Of a stretch of 64,000 bases of DNA, positions 1 to 7,977 are shown in pieces. Origin of the DNA: Microlunatus phosphovorus NM-1 (GTDB taxonomy: Bacteria; Actinomycetota; Actinomycetes; Propionibacteriales; Propionibacteriaceae); contig NC_015635.1 of NCBI RefSeq assembly GCF_000270245.1, positions 5,619,124 to 5,683,123 on the forward strand, read 5' to 3'. The position numbers and the translations under genes were made by a program. Numbering within the stretch: position 1 is the first letter of the stretch; every line of letters begins with the position of its first letter. A model generated the notes under the pieces. The model made no database searches and was not told the origin of the DNA. It worked only from the letters and a program-made list of their open reading frames with translations.

Positions 1-621
1 AGGCGCGAAATCACGAGCCCGACCAGGTGCCTCGGCGTCGCCGCAGAGCACCAGCCAGTTGGCCAGCATCTGATAGCCACCCTCGGTCAGCACCGACTCT
101 GGGTGGAACTGCACGGCCTCGACCGGCAGCGTCCGATGCCGGACGGCCATGATCACGCCGCTGGTCGTCGTCGCGGTCACCTCGAGCTCGGCCGGGAACG
201 AGTCCGGCTCGATCGCCAGAGAGTGATAGCGGGTCGCGGTGAACGGGCTCGGCAACCCGGCCAGCACCCCGGCGCCCTCGTGATGCACCGCAGACGTCTT
301 GCCGTGCAGCAGTTCAGGTGCCCGGTCGACGACCCCCCCGTACGCGACTCCGATCGACTGCAGTCCCAGGCAGACCCCGAAGATCGGCACCACGCCGGCC
401 TTGCGGCGCACCACATCGATGCACACGCCGGCCTCCTCGGGCGTACCGGGACCGGGTGAAAGCAGGATGCCGTCGAAGCCGTCGGTGAAGGAGTCGTCGG
501 CAAATCGGGGGTCGTCGTTGCGCCAGACCTCGACCTCGGCACCGATCTGCGCCAGGTACTGGACAAGGTTGTAGACGAACGAGTCGTAGTTGTCGACGAC
601 GAGGATCTTCGCGCGCGGCAT
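1..621 (-). CDS. pabA: Glutamine amidotransferase subunit of aminodeoxychorismate/anthranilate synthase (3' end outside window)
   Basis: Class I glutamine amidotransferase that supplies ammonia to a chorismate-using partner (PabB or TrpE) for folate or tryptophan synthesis in the cytoplasm. The frame opens with MPRAKILVVDNYDSFVYNLV, typical of PabA/TrpG. The nucleophile cysteine sits in GVCLGLQ (about residue 84) and the His-Glu pair in QFHPE (about residue 168). The frame is still open at base 1 after 207 codons, so only a short C-terminal end should be missing. An alternative ATG nine bases upstream (628-630) would add three residues. The next gene leftward in many actinobacteria is the pknB/pknA cluster, which cannot be seen here. 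PabA versus TrpG cannot be settled from this subunit alone, because many actinobacteria use one amphibolic subunit. Confidence 0.9.
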   Translation of the reverse strand, partial: MPRAKILVVDNYDSFVYNLVQYLAQIGAEVEVWRNDDPRFADDSFTDGFDGILLSPGPGTPEEAGVCIDVVRRKAGVVPIFGVCLGLQSIGVAYGGVVDRAPELLHGKTSAVHHEGAGVLAGLPSPFTATRYHSLAIEPDSFPAELEVTATTTSGVIMAVRHRTLPVEAVQFHPESVLTEGGYQMLANWLVLCGDAEAPGRARDFAP

Positions 622-718
622 GGGAACCATTCTCCCGTGCCACCCGACCGCCTGCGCCCACGTTTTGTTCAATGGTCCCCCTCTCAGGTGCACCATGAGA
701 CAAAACCGCGGGGTCGGC

Positions 719-1525
719 TCAGCGCGGGCTGTCGAATGCCGTCGCGTAGCGAAGGTCGACCGAGCCCTGGTAGCCCGGGAAAGTCGATCGAGCCGAAACC
801 GTGACCTCGTAGCCGAGATGGAACGCATCGACGTACTGGCGGTAGATCTTGATGTACTCCGCGCTCTCAAGTGCCGCCTGCAGTTTCCGTGGGTCGCCGA
901 TCGCACTGATCCGGTACGGCGGCGCGTACGGCACGCCGTGCAGCACCACGGTGTTGCCGACGCATTTGATGCCCGTGGTGGCGATCACTCGCTGGCCCTG
1001 GATCGTCATCGCCTCCGCGCCGCCACGCCACAGCTCGTTGGCCACCGATTGGATGTCCTGCTGGTGCACCACCAACAGATCCTGGTCCACTCCGTCACCG
1101 GCGACCGATGCCGGCGCATCAGTGAGGGTGACCGTGACCGACGGCCCGGTGACGGGCGTCAAGCCCACCAGTGCGGACTTCTCCGCCAGTTCGCCGGCGA
1201 GGTCGCTGTCCGTGCTGCCCTCGGCCGCCGCCAGCTGGTCGACCTCGGCGCGCAGCCGGGTGACCTCCGCGGTCAACTGGGTGTTCCGGTGCGACTCCGA
1301 CTGCACCAGGCTCACCAGATCGGTGTTCCGGCCGGGACGCAGATCGATCCCCCGAGCGTGAGTCGCACTGACGACCACCAGCAGCCCGGTGACCACCAGG
1401 ACCGCGGCGGTGGCCAACCGGGCCGACCAGGTTCGCTGGCTCGCCCGGCGTCGCTGGGCCGACCTCGCCCGGAGCAGGACGCGCCGGACGCGCTGCCACA
1501 CCCGGGTCAGTCCGCCCTCGGCCAT
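719..1525 (-). CDS. DUF881 family membrane-anchored protein
   Basis: Protein of 268 residues. An Arg-rich cytoplasmic N-terminus is followed by one transmembrane segment (about residues 35-53), a coiled-coil-like stretch (about 65-100, QNTQLTAEVTRLRAEVDQL-type heptads) and a globular extracytoplasmic domain containing VTLTDAP and the run of residues ending in LRYATAFDSPR. This arrangement is that of the DUF881 family, found next to crgA and pabA/trpG in actinobacteria. The biochemical role is unknown; the location suggests a part in division or envelope biology. It is transcribed toward pabA (98 bases apart) and diverges from crgA. Confidence 0.85.
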   Translation of the reverse strand: MAEGGLTRVWQRVRRVLLRARSAQRRRASQRTWSARLATAAVLVVTGLLVVVSATHARGIDLRPGRNTDLVSLVQSESHRNTQLTAEVTRLRAEVDQLAAAEGSTDSDLAGELAEKSALVGLTPVTGPSVTVTLTDAPASVAGDGVDQDLLVVHQQDIQSVANELWRGGAEAMTIQGQRVIATTGIKCVGNTVVLHGVPYAPPYRISAIGDPRKLQAALESAEYIKIYRQYVDAFHLGYEVTVSARSTFPGYQGSVDLRYATAFDSPR

Positions 1526-1598
1526 CCGGTCCTCGTCTCACGCCATGTTGTTCCCGAGTGAACTACGCTAATTGGTCAACACCCAAGGAGTAGTCAGC

Positions 1599-1871
1599 GT
1601 GCCCGAGTCCAGAACCCGCAAATCCGCCGAGACCAAGAAGAAGCAGCAGGCGACGGCAGAGGCGAAACCGAAGAAGGTCAAGTCCCCCGGCGGTGGCCGC
1701 TGGGTCGCACCGACGTTCATCACCGTCGGCCTGCTCGGCGTGCTCTGGCTGATCGTCTTCTACGTCGGTGGACAGCACATCCCCTTCATGGCCGCACTCG
1801 GCAACTGGAACATCCTGATCGGCATGGGTGCCATGGCGGCCTCCTTCGGGATCGCGACCCTCTGGAAGTAG
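1599..1871 (+). CDS. crgA: Cell division protein CrgA
   Basis: Small two-helix membrane protein of 90 residues. In mycobacteria and Streptomyces, CrgA helps assemble the divisome by contacting FtsZ, FtsQ, FtsI and CwsA. Here a Lys-rich cytoplasmic N-terminus (KSAETKKKQQ) precedes two transmembrane segments at about 35-55 and 65-86, with WVAPTF and NWNILIGMG as in the family. The GTG at 1599 was chosen because AAGGAG at 1585-1590 lies 8 bases upstream; a TTG at 1572 has no such site. It diverges from the DUF881 gene, as in mycobacteria. Confidence 0.9.
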   Translation: MPESRTRKSAETKKKQQATAEAKPKKVKSPGGGRWVAPTFITVGLLGVLWLIVFYVGGQHIPFMAALGNWNILIGMGAMAASFGIATLWK

Positions 1872-1948
1872 TGCCGACCGACGCGCTGGTGAGCCCTTGC
1901 TGTCCTGCAGGCCAACACCGGGCGACGCGCTAATGACATCAATGTAAC

Positions 1949-1980
1949 TCGTCCACAATGGGGATAACTCCTGTGGATAA
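1949..1980. promoter_or_regulatory. Cluster of DnaA-box-like 9-mers upstream of the MATE gene
   Basis: TGTGGATAA at 1972-1980 is the exact reverse complement of the consensus DnaA box TTATCCACA. TGGGGATAA at 1959-1967 differs by one base in the same orientation. TCGTCCACA at 1949-1957 differs by two in the opposite orientation. They fall in the 129-base gap between crgA and the MATE gene. Whether DnaA binds here is inference. Confidence 0.45.
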
Positions 1981-2000
1981 CTCCTCGACCTGAGAACTGG

Positions 2001-3344
2001 ATGCCTACCCGCACGAACCGGGCGCGTCGGTACGCCGCGCTGGACCGCGAGATCTTCGCCCTCGCGGTCCCCACCTTCGCCACCCTGGTGACTGAGCCGC
2101 TGCTGCTGATCGCCGACTCGGCCTTCATCGGGCACCTCGGCACCGACCAACTCGCCGGATTGGGGATCGCCTCGAACCTGATCGGCATCATGATCGGGCT
2201 GTGCATCTTCCTCGCCTACGGAACCACCAGCACGGTCGCCCGGCGCCTGGGCTCGGGTGATCGGCGGGCGGCGCTGGCCGGCGGGATCGACGGGCTCGCC
2301 CTCGCCGTGCTGATCGGCGTCGTCATCCTCATCGTGTTGCAGCTCCTGTTGCCCACGATCGTGGCCGCATACGGGCCGCCGGCCGCAGTCCGCGACGCCG
2401 CGCTGACCTATCTGCGGATCGCGATCTGCGGACTCCCGTCGATCCTGGTGCTGCTGGCCGGCACCGGTGTGCTCCGGGGGTTGCAGGACACCACCACCCC
2501 ACTCAAGGTGGCCGTCGCAACGAACCTGGCGAACATCGCGCTCAACGGACTGCTGGTCTATGGCGTCGGTCTGGGCATCGCCGGCTCCGCGATCGGCACC
2601 CTGACCGCACAGACCGTCGCCGCGCTGGTCATCGCCGTCATCGTGATCCGGGGCGCCCGAACCGCCGGAGTGCCACTGGGCTTTCATCCGGCCGGGATCC
2701 TGGCCGCGGCCCGGACCGGCGTCTGGCTGATCGCGCGGACCGCGACGCTGCAGATCGCGATCACCATGACCACTGTGGTGGCCACCGCCGGCGGCGCAGT
2801 CATGTTGGCCGCCCATCAGGTGACCAGCTCGATCTGGACCCTGCTGGCCTTCGCGCTGGACGCGATCGCCATCGCCGGCCAAGCCATCATCGGCCGCCTG
2901 CTCGGTGCCGGCGACGTGGCGCTGGGCAGGGCGATGACCAACCGGATGATCGGCTGGGGCGTACTCTGCGGGATCGCCTTCGGGCTGATCACCGCCGTCG
3001 CCGGGCAGTTCGTCGCGGGTCTGTTCACCTCCGATCCCCAGGTACAGCAACTGGTGGCTCGGGTGCTGATCGTGGTCGCCCTGGTCACCCCGATCGCCGG
3101 CGTCGTGTACGTGCTGGACGGGGTGCTGATCGGCGCCGGCGACGGCCGCTATCTGGCGCTGGCGGGGGTGATCTCGCTGCTGGCATACACCCCGTTGGTG
3201 CTGACCGTCGGGTGGTCCCAGGCGGGCCTGATCTGGCTCTGGGTGGCGTACGGCGGCTTCATGCTCGCGCGGATGCTGACCCTGGTGCTCCGAGCCCGTG
3301 GCAACGCCTGGATCCGGACCGGCTCCGACCTGTCCGGCTCGTGA
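2001..3344 (+). CDS. MATE family (DinF-like) efflux transporter
   Basis: Integral membrane exporter of 447 residues with about twelve hydrophobic segments. It belongs to the MATE (multi-antimicrobial extrusion) family, which exports drugs or metabolites by H+ or Na+ antiport. Family-like features are the N-terminal LALPTFATLV-type segment, TEPLLLIADSAFIGHLG near residue 30 (MATE proteins have a similar D-x-x-(F/M)-(V/I)-G-x-L-G) and the internal repeat near residue 245 (TATLQIAITMTTVVATAGG). The first half resembles the DinF subgroup. The substrate cannot be told. No strong ribosome-binding site precedes the ATG, but the coding sequence stays colinear with the family from that point. The gap upstream carries DnaA-box-like sequences. 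Confidence 0.85.
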   Translation: MPTRTNRARRYAALDREIFALAVPTFATLVTEPLLLIADSAFIGHLGTDQLAGLGIASNLIGIMIGLCIFLAYGTTSTVARRLGSGDRRAALAGGIDGLALAVLIGVVILIVLQLLLPTIVAAYGPPAAVRDAALTYLRIAICGLPSILVLLAGTGVLRGLQDTTTPLKVAVATNLANIALNGLLVYGVGLGIAGSAIGTLTAQTVAALVIAVIVIRGARTAGVPLGFHPAGILAAARTGVWLIARTATLQIAITMTTVVATAGGAVMLAAHQVTSSIWTLLAFALDAIAIAGQAIIGRLLGAGDVALGRAMTNRMIGWGVLCGIAFGLITAVAGQFVAGLFTSDPQVQQLVARVLIVVALVTPIAGVVYVLDGVLIGAGDGRYLALAGVISLLAYTPLVLTVGWSQAGLIWLWVAYGGFMLARMLTLVLRARGNAWIRTGSDLSGS

Positions 3345-3384
3345 GCGGGAAGACGGCGTGCCCGGCGTGCGGAGGAGCGATGAG

Positions 3385-3407
3385 CGAAGACACGTCTTTC
3401 GTCTTCG
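3385..3407 (+). terminator. Possible weak stem-loop after the MATE gene
   Basis: CGAAGAC (3385-3391) and GTCTTCG (3401-3407) can pair around a 9-base loop, 40 bases after the MATE stop. There is no T-run, so factor-independent termination is doubtful. Confidence 0.25.
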
Positions 3408-3490
3408 TGAAGAGTGACGACGTAGCCGGTGAATGCGCGCCGTCGTCGCGAACGGGCCAATTGAATACGCCCATCGAATACCCTCGGCTC

Positions 3491-4309
3491 GTGACTCGAC
3501 AGCAACCCGTGAAGGCCGTCCACAGCTGGGCGTTGTTTCGCGCACTCGGCTCGTTCGTCGCACCTGGTTCGATGCCGATGGGCGGGCTGCCGACCGGTGG
3601 CGGCGGCGGCATCGCCCTGCTCGATCTGCCGGCGGAGCTGGCCCGGCGAGGCTATGGGGCTTTTCAGCTGGCCCACTTCTATCTGCCCAGCACGGAAGCG
3701 TCCTATCTCGACGAACTGCGAGCCGCGATCACCGAGTCCGGGGTCGAGCTGGAGTGCTTCCTGGTCGATGACGGCGACCCGACCGACACAACCGGGAGCG
3801 CGCCGGGCGAGAGCTGGCTCAGTGGCTGGCTGGAGATCGCCACCATCCTCGGCGCCCCTCGCGCCCGGGTGCCGGCCGGCAAGTCCGAGCCGACCCCGTT
3901 GCGGCTGGATGCCAGCGCTGCCGTCCTGCGCCGGCTGGCTGACCGACATCGTGAGCTGCGTTTGGTGACCGAGAACTGGCTCGCGCTGCTGCCCGATGCC
4001 GATTCGGTGATCGCGCTACTGGAACGGACCGAGGACCGGGTGGGATTCCTGATCGACCTGGGCAACTGGCGTGGACCTGACAAGTACGACCAGCTTGCTC
4101 GCGTCGCGCACCTCGCCGAGACCTGCCAGGCGAAGGTGCGGGTGACCGACGCCGGTCTGGATGTCGAGGACTATCGCCGGTCGCTGACGGTGTTGGCCGA
4201 CGCGGGCTATGGCGGTCCGTTGGCTATGGTCTACGACGGCCCGGACCCGGACGAGTGGAGCTACCTGGAGCAGGCGTACGCGATCATCACCGAGGTGTTC
4301 GCCGACTGA
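3491..4309 (+). CDS. TIM-barrel protein, sugar phosphate isomerase/epimerase-like
   Basis: Soluble protein of about 272 residues. Its pattern of alternating strands with Glu and Asp near strand ends (LRLVTENW, VGFLIDLGNW, KVRVTDAGLDVEDY, GPLAMVYDG) resembles AP-endonuclease-2-fold sugar isomerases/epimerases. The usual catalytic Glu/Asp/His/Glu quartet is only partly recognisable, so the substrate and even the catalytic status are open. The start is uncertain. GTG at 3491 or 3509 fits the fold. An in-frame ATG at 3380 has GGAGG just upstream, but the extra 37 codons have poorer GC at third positions and include the possible hairpin. It converges with the channel gene, 6 bases away. Confidence 0.6.
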   Translation: MTRQQPVKAVHSWALFRALGSFVAPGSMPMGGLPTGGGGGIALLDLPAELARRGYGAFQLAHFYLPSTEASYLDELRAAITESGVELECFLVDDGDPTDTTGSAPGESWLSGWLEIATILGAPRARVPAGKSEPTPLRLDASAAVLRRLADRHRELRLVTENWLALLPDADSVIALLERTEDRVGFLIDLGNWRGPDKYDQLARVAHLAETCQAKVRVTDAGLDVEDYRRSLTVLADAGYGGPLAMVYDGPDPDEWSYLEQAYAIITEVFAD

Positions 4310-4315
4310 CCTGCG

Positions 4316-4870
4316 TCAGGACCTCGCCCGCCGCTCCTGGCTGCGCCGTCCGATCGTGAACAGGGTGCGGACCAAGACCCCGAGCACGATCAGGTTCAGG
4401 ATCATCTGGACGGTCACGACCAGCTTCATCGGATTGGTCGCGGCGGCGATATCCCCGAAACCGACGGTGGCGAAGACTGTGACGGTGAAGTAGAGCGCGG
4501 TGGAGCGGTCCAGGATCTGGGTGAACGCGGCCGGATCTGCCGCAGAGAGTGACACGTAGATCCGGGCGAACATCATCAGGTAGAAGCACACGCAGAGCGC
4601 CATCGCCTCCGCCGAGCGAAGCACCGGGTGCCTGGCGCGGAGGATCAACGGCACCTGAGCACCGACCAGCGCCCCGAACAGCAGCAGGTCGAGACCGAGC
4701 CAGGGCAGGTCCGAGCGCAAACCGCCCTCGTGAACGGGCATCTGGTAATAGATCACCAGCAGGATCGTGACTGACAGCAGCAGCCGGGCCAGCAGCCAGA
4801 CCAGAGGTAGCACCTGTCCCGCCCGCAGTTGTCCCGCCCGCAGTTGGCCGGCCTCGGGCACGTCACTCAC
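4316..4870 (-). CDS. Two-helix potassium channel family protein
   Basis: Membrane protein of about 184 residues with four hydrophobic segments; the last two flank a re-entrant pore loop. The loop reads TVGFGD (about residues 135-140), the signature K+ selectivity filter. The sequence ends in a basic cytoplasmic tail without an RCK domain. The GTG at 4870 is preferred because an earlier TTG (4984) would add a non-hydrophobic stretch running into the divergent promoter area of the VOC gene. Just after the start a 15-base tandem duplication (about 4818-4847) encodes AGQLRAGQLRAGQ, apparently slippage. Role in K+ flux is inferred from the filter. Confidence 0.8.
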   Translation of the reverse strand: MSDVPEAGQLRAGQLRAGQVLPLVWLLARLLLSVTILLVIYYQMPVHEGGLRSDLPWLGLDLLLFGALVGAQVPLILRARHPVLRSAEAMALCVCFYLMMFARIYVSLSAADPAAFTQILDRSTALYFTVTVFATVGFGDIAAATNPMKLVVTVQMILNLIVLGVLVRTLFTIGRRSQERRARS

Positions 4871-5018
4871 GTTCCAGACTCTTCCCCCTCCGAGCCGCTC
4901 ACGGCCCAAGGCGCGCCGAATCTCCTGAGTCTCGTAGGTCGGTACGGAACGGCTGTGCTGGCTGGCGATGTCGGATTTGTCCAAGTCTGCAGCCTCCCGT
5001 GCGGATCAGAATGGGTCC

Positions 5019-5399
5019 ATGACAGAGAGCACGGGCGTATCGCTGGGCATGGTGAACCTGGACTGCTCCGATCCACGCGCCGAGGCTGCCTTCTGGTCGG
5101 CGCTGCTGGACTGGGAGATTGTGATGGCCGAGGACGAGTATTCGCTGCTGAAGAGCCCGGAGTCGATGCTTCTCGCCTTCGGCAAGGTGCCCGACTACCA
5201 GCCGCCGGCCTGGCCCAACCCGCACGGCAGCAAGCAGTTCCACCTCGATCTGAAGGCCGTGGACATCGCAGCCGCCGAACGGCGCTGCATCGCGCTCGGT
5301 GCCAGCGTTCCGGAGCAGCAGCCGAGCGAGACGTGGCGGGTGCTGCTGGATCCCGCAGGTCATCCGTTCTGCCTGACCAACGCCGCCAACTGGGGCTGA
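5019..5399 (+). CDS. VOC (glyoxalase/bleomycin-resistance fold) family protein
   Basis: Protein of 126 residues. The beta-alpha-beta-beta-beta layout has MVNLDCSDPRAEAAFWSALL at the N-terminus, KQFHLDLKAVD in the centre and DPAGHPFCLT at the C-terminus. This is the glyoxalase-like (vicinal oxygen chelate) pattern common in actinobacteria. Metal ligands are probably His in FHLD and in GHPFCL. No substrate can be assigned. The ATG at 5019 begins the recognisable fold. It diverges from the K+ channel gene. Confidence 0.8.
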   Translation: MTESTGVSLGMVNLDCSDPRAEAAFWSALLDWEIVMAEDEYSLLKSPESMLLAFGKVPDYQPPAWPNPHGSKQFHLDLKAVDIAAAERRCIALGASVPEQQPSETWRVLLDPAGHPFCLTNAANWG

Positions 5400-5410
5400 G
5401 CGCGACCAGC

Positions 5411-5509
5411 ACGGCCTGTGACGGCGAGCAGTGGCTGGCCGTCACCCGCTGGCGGGACGAGGACTCCTTCCAGGCCTGGCTGAGGACCTCGCCGGTCAGG
5501 CGACGTTGG
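5411..5509 (+). pseudogene. Fragment of an antibiotic-biosynthesis-monooxygenase (ABM) type gene
   Basis: Translation in one frame gives DGEQWLAVTRWRDEDSFQAW followed by LRTSPV. This matches the conserved core of ABM-domain monooxygenases (VVTRWxxxxxFQAWxxSP). There is no start codon in register, no upstream part of the domain, and the sequence runs straight into the 3' end of the opposing TetR-like remnant. It looks like a gene remnant left by a deletion. Confidence 0.5.
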
Positions 5510-5963
5510 AGAGCAGCGTCACGCAGTCGCGGCGCAGCCGGTCGAGCGCCTCGGGATCCCCTCGGAGGAACCGGATCAGCTCATTCTGGAACAGGCCGTC
5601 CACCAGCGCGTACGCGAACTCGGGCGCCACGGCAGGTGCCCGCCCCATCAACTCGGCATAGCGCAGGACGATCGTCCACACCATCTGCTGCAGCAGGTCG
5701 TCGATCCTGATGATCGTGTCGCGGAAACCATCCTCGAACAGCGACTGGTTGCGCAGGTCGTACCAGAGGCGATGCAGGGCTGCGTCGTCACGCAAGGTCG
5801 CCGCCATCGTGTCAGCGACGCGCGCCGTCAACTCCGCGCCCTCCGTCGACGTGGCGATGATGTCGTCGTATCGCCGTCGTGCGGCACCGTGACGAGGGCG
5901 GCATGCGACCTCACCGTCGTCCGACCGCTGTCCGTGGCCACAATGACCCCTGAAATGCGGCAC
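5496..5963 (-). pseudogene. TetR-family regulator remnant lacking the DNA-binding domain
   Basis: The last 125 or so residues, from YDDIIATSTEGAEL to DCVTLLSNVA, are all-helical and resemble the ligand-binding C-terminal domain of TetR-type repressors (RLWYDLRNQSLFEDGFRDTI is typical of the family). The N-terminal helix-turn-helix of about 50 residues is missing. Upstream of about position 5880 the frame encodes an unrelated Arg/Gly-rich stretch that runs into the rplI terminator. Truncation by deletion is the simplest explanation, and the ABM fragment next to it supports this. Confidence 0.55.
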
Positions 5964-5992
5964 CGGCCGGCCCCGAAGGGGCCAGCCGGTGC
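5960..5992 (-). terminator. Stem-loop after rplI
   Basis: GCACCGGCCGGCCCC (5960-5974) pairs with 5978-5992 over 15 positions with one mismatch around a GAA loop, 33 bases beyond the rplI stop. This is the strongest terminator-like hairpin in the window, although only a short A/T-containing stretch follows on the minus strand. Confidence 0.7.
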
Positions 5993-6024
5993 AATCATGC
6001 GCGTTGGCGTCGATGCGCCAGGCG

Positions 6025-6474
6025 TCAGCCCTGCGCGGTCACCGCGAGCGCGACGTGCGCGGTCACAGCATCGTGGAGCTTGACGCCCACGGTGTGCTTG
6101 CCGGTGGTCTTGATCGGCTTGACGATCTCGATGGATCGCTTGTCGACCAACGGGCCGCCGGACTTCTTGATCGCGGAGGCGACATCGGCCGGGGTCACCG
6201 CGCCGAAGAGCTTGCCGCTCTCACCTGCGCGGACGTCCAGCTGAATGGTCAGGCCCTCGATCTGGGCCCGGACCTCCTGAGCGTGATCCAGGTTGCGGAT
6301 CTCCCGGGCGTCCCGGCTCCGCTTGATGCCCTCGATCTGCTTCTCGCCGCCCTTGGTCCACCGGATGGCATAGCCGCGCGGCACCAGGTAATTGCGGCCG
6401 TAGCCGTCCTTGACCTCGACAATGTCGCCGGCCAGGCCGAGGTTGTCGACAGCAGCGGTCAGAATGAGCTTCAT
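6025..6474 (-). CDS. rplI: 50S ribosomal protein L9
   Basis: Ribosomal protein of 149 residues, the usual L9 length. It begins MKLILTAAVDNLGLAGDIVE and contains the family signature GYGRNYLVPRGYA, followed by a long connecting helix and the C-terminal rRNA-binding domain. It is the last gene of rpsF-ssb-rpsR-rplI and has GGAGG-type sequence before the ATG (6478-6488 on the complement). A strong hairpin follows the stop. Confidence 0.97.
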   Translation of the reverse strand: MKLILTAAVDNLGLAGDIVEVKDGYGRNYLVPRGYAIRWTKGGEKQIEGIKRSRDAREIRNLDHAQEVRAQIEGLTIQLDVRAGESGKLFGAVTPADVASAIKKSGGPLVDKRSIEIVKPIKTTGKHTVGVKLHDAVTAHVALAVTAQG

Positions 6475-6492
6475 GTCTGATCCCTCCTGAAC

Positions 6493-6729
6493 TCAGCGGG
6501 CCGTCGAGGCGTACGGCAGCAGCGCAACCTCGCGGGCGTTCTTGATGGCGATGGCGACGCGACGCTGCTCCTGGACGGAGAGGCCGGTCACCCGGCGAGC
6601 GCGGATCTTGCCCCGCTCGGAGATGAACTTCCGCAGGGTCGCGGTGTCCTTGTAGTCGATCTGCTGACCCGCGCGGAGCGGGTTGGCCTTCTTCTTCACC
6701 TTGCGAGGAGGTGGGGGTGTGCTGGCCAT
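6493..6729 (-). CDS. rpsR: 30S ribosomal protein S18, cysteine-free form
   Basis: S18 of 78 residues with [19 protein letters not shown] and [17 protein letters not shown]. The zinc-ribbon cysteines of classical S18 (CxxC near residue 20 and a third Cys after VTG) are absent: the N-terminus reads [12 protein letters not shown] and VTG is followed by LS. It is therefore the zinc-independent (C-minus) type, although it sits in the housekeeping operon. It partners S6 in the 30S platform. It is 18 bases upstream of rplI. Confidence 0.95.
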   Translation of the reverse strand: MASTPPPPRKVKKKANPLRAGQQIDYKDTATLRKFISERGKIRARRVTGLSVQEQRRVAIAIKNAREVALLPYASTAR

Positions 6730-6837
6730 TGTGGTGCTCTCCTTTCGAAAGCCCGGCGTTCGGAGCCGGAATGTGCCGTTGGTGCTGTTACTGGATGACG
6801 AGGCCCGTCGATCCGAGGATCAGAACTGATCCGACGA

Positions 6838-7455
6838 TCAGAACGGGGGCTCCTCGCTGGGGGCGGCACCCCACGGGTCGCCGCCGCCCTGATTGCCTTG
6901 ACTGCCCTGGGACGGGCCGCCCTGGGCTGGAGCCGACTGTCCGCCGCCGGCATTCCAGGGATCACCGCCGTAGCCGCCCTGGCGACCGCCACCCTGGCCG
7001 CTCTGACCCTGGTTGCCGCCGTAGCCGCCGCCACCGCCATAGCCGCCGGAGTTGCCGGCATTGCCACCGCCGAAGTTCCCGCCGCCCCCACCGGAGCTGC
7101 GGGTGACCTTGGCCGTCGCATACCGCAGGGCCGGGCCGATCTCCTCGACGTCGACCTCGAAGACGGTGCGCTTCTCACCCTCACGGGTCTCGTAGCTCCG
7201 CGACTTCAGCCGGCCCTGGACGATGACCCGCATCCCCTTCTGCAGGGACTCGGCCACGTTCTCCGCGTACTGCCGCCAGACGGCGCAGTTGAGGAACATC
7301 GCGTCCCCGTCCCGCCATTCGCCGGACTGCCGGTCGAAGGTGCGGGGGGTGGAGGCGACGGTGAAGTTGGCCACCGGGGCCCCGGACGGGGTGAAGCGCA
7401 GCTCCGGGTCCGCGGTCAGGTTGCCGATCAGGGTGATGGAGGTCTCGCCAGCCAT
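6838..7455 (-). CDS. ssb: Single-stranded DNA-binding protein
   Basis: SSB of 205 residues. The OB fold occupies about residues 1-115 ([40 protein letters not shown]). A long Gly/Gln/Asn-rich disordered linker follows, ending in an acidic tip EEPPF equivalent to the DDIPF partner-binding tail. ATG at 7455 was chosen because ACGGAGAC lies just upstream; a start at 7518 would add an atypical leader. It lies between rpsF and rpsR, as is standard. Confidence 0.96.
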   Translation of the reverse strand: MAGETSITLIGNLTADPELRFTPSGAPVANFTVASTPRTFDRQSGEWRDGDAMFLNCAVWRQYAENVAESLQKGMRVIVQGRLKSRSYETREGEKRTVFEVDVEEIGPALRYATAKVTRSSGGGGGNFGGGNAGNSGGYGGGGGYGGNQGQSGQGGGRQGGYGGDPWNAGGGQSAPAQGGPSQGSQGNQGGGDPWGAAPSEEPPF

Positions 7456-7540
7456 GTGTGTCTCCGTTGGACGATCTTTGTTGGTTGCGGTGCCCAGCGT
7501 GTCAGTGGCCACTGACACTCGGGCGGGCTCGCCGGAGCGA

Positions 7541-7831
7541 TCAGCGGGTGTCGGGCCGGATGACCTTGGTCCGCATGATCGACTCGTTGATCCGGAACTG
7601 GCGATCCAGCTCCTTCACGTCGTCGGGCTGGGCAGTCAGGTTGATGACCGCGTAGATCCCCTCGGACTTCTTCTGGATCTCGTACGCCAGCCGGCGACGG
7701 CCCCAGATGTCCAGGTTGTCCACGGTGCCACCACCATTGGTGATGACGGTCAGGTATTGCTCGAGCGTCGGTTGGACCGAACGCTCCTCGGTATCGGGGT
7801 CGAAGATGACCATGACCTCGTACGGGCGCAT
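7541..7831 (-). CDS. rpsF: 30S ribosomal protein S6
   Basis: S6 of 96 residues, the usual bacterial length, with [13 protein letters not shown] at the N-terminus and [20 protein letters not shown] in the centre. It forms a heterodimer with S18 in the small subunit. It is first in the rpsF-ssb-rpsR-rplI operon, with GGAGGAG 8 bases before the ATG, and a promoter and hairpin are visible in its leader. Confidence 0.97.
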   Translation of the reverse strand: MRPYEVMVIFDPDTEERSVQPTLEQYLTVITNGGGTVDNLDIWGRRRLAYEIQKKSEGIYAVINLTAQPDDVKELDRQFRINESIMRTKVIRPDTR

Positions 7832-7861
7832 GCGCGAACTCCTCCTCCTCTGGTCTCAGCG

Positions 7862-7882
7862 GCCATGGGACGTCCCCATGGC
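7862..7882 (-). promoter_or_regulatory. Hairpin in the rpsF leader, possible S6:S18 autoregulatory site
   Basis: GCCATGGG (7862-7869) pairs perfectly with CCCATGGC (7875-7882) around a 5-base loop, about 30 bases upstream of the rpsF start and inside the predicted 5' leader. S6:S18 leaders elsewhere carry a hairpin that mimics the 16S rRNA binding site. Assignment to that class is inference. Confidence 0.35.
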
Positions 7883-7935
7883 AGGAGGGCGATGCAACGA
7901 CGTACGGCCTCAGGACGGCCGCGCGCCAGCGGGCA

Positions 7936-7965
7936 AGGTTACCCGTTGGGCCCCAGTCCGGCCAA
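7936..7965 (-). promoter_or_regulatory. Housekeeping-type promoter of the rpsF operon
   Basis: On the minus strand TTGGCC (-35, 7960-7965), an 18-base spacer and TAACCT (-10, 7936-7941, fitting TANNNT) lie about 105 bases before the rpsF start, giving a leader of about 98 bases. Confidence 0.5.
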
Positions 7966-7977
7966 ACTCCCTCCCGA

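Noticed and set aside
1563..3563. A 666-codon minus-strand frame opposite crgA and the MATE gene
   Set aside because: Low-complexity Gln/Asp/Gly/Arg translation; the plus-strand MATE protein accounts for the codon bias.
4818..4847. 15-bp tandem duplication in the K+ channel gene as a functional repeat
   Set aside because: Only two copies, in frame (AGQLR), in a region whose start codon is uncertain; simple slippage is enough to explain it.
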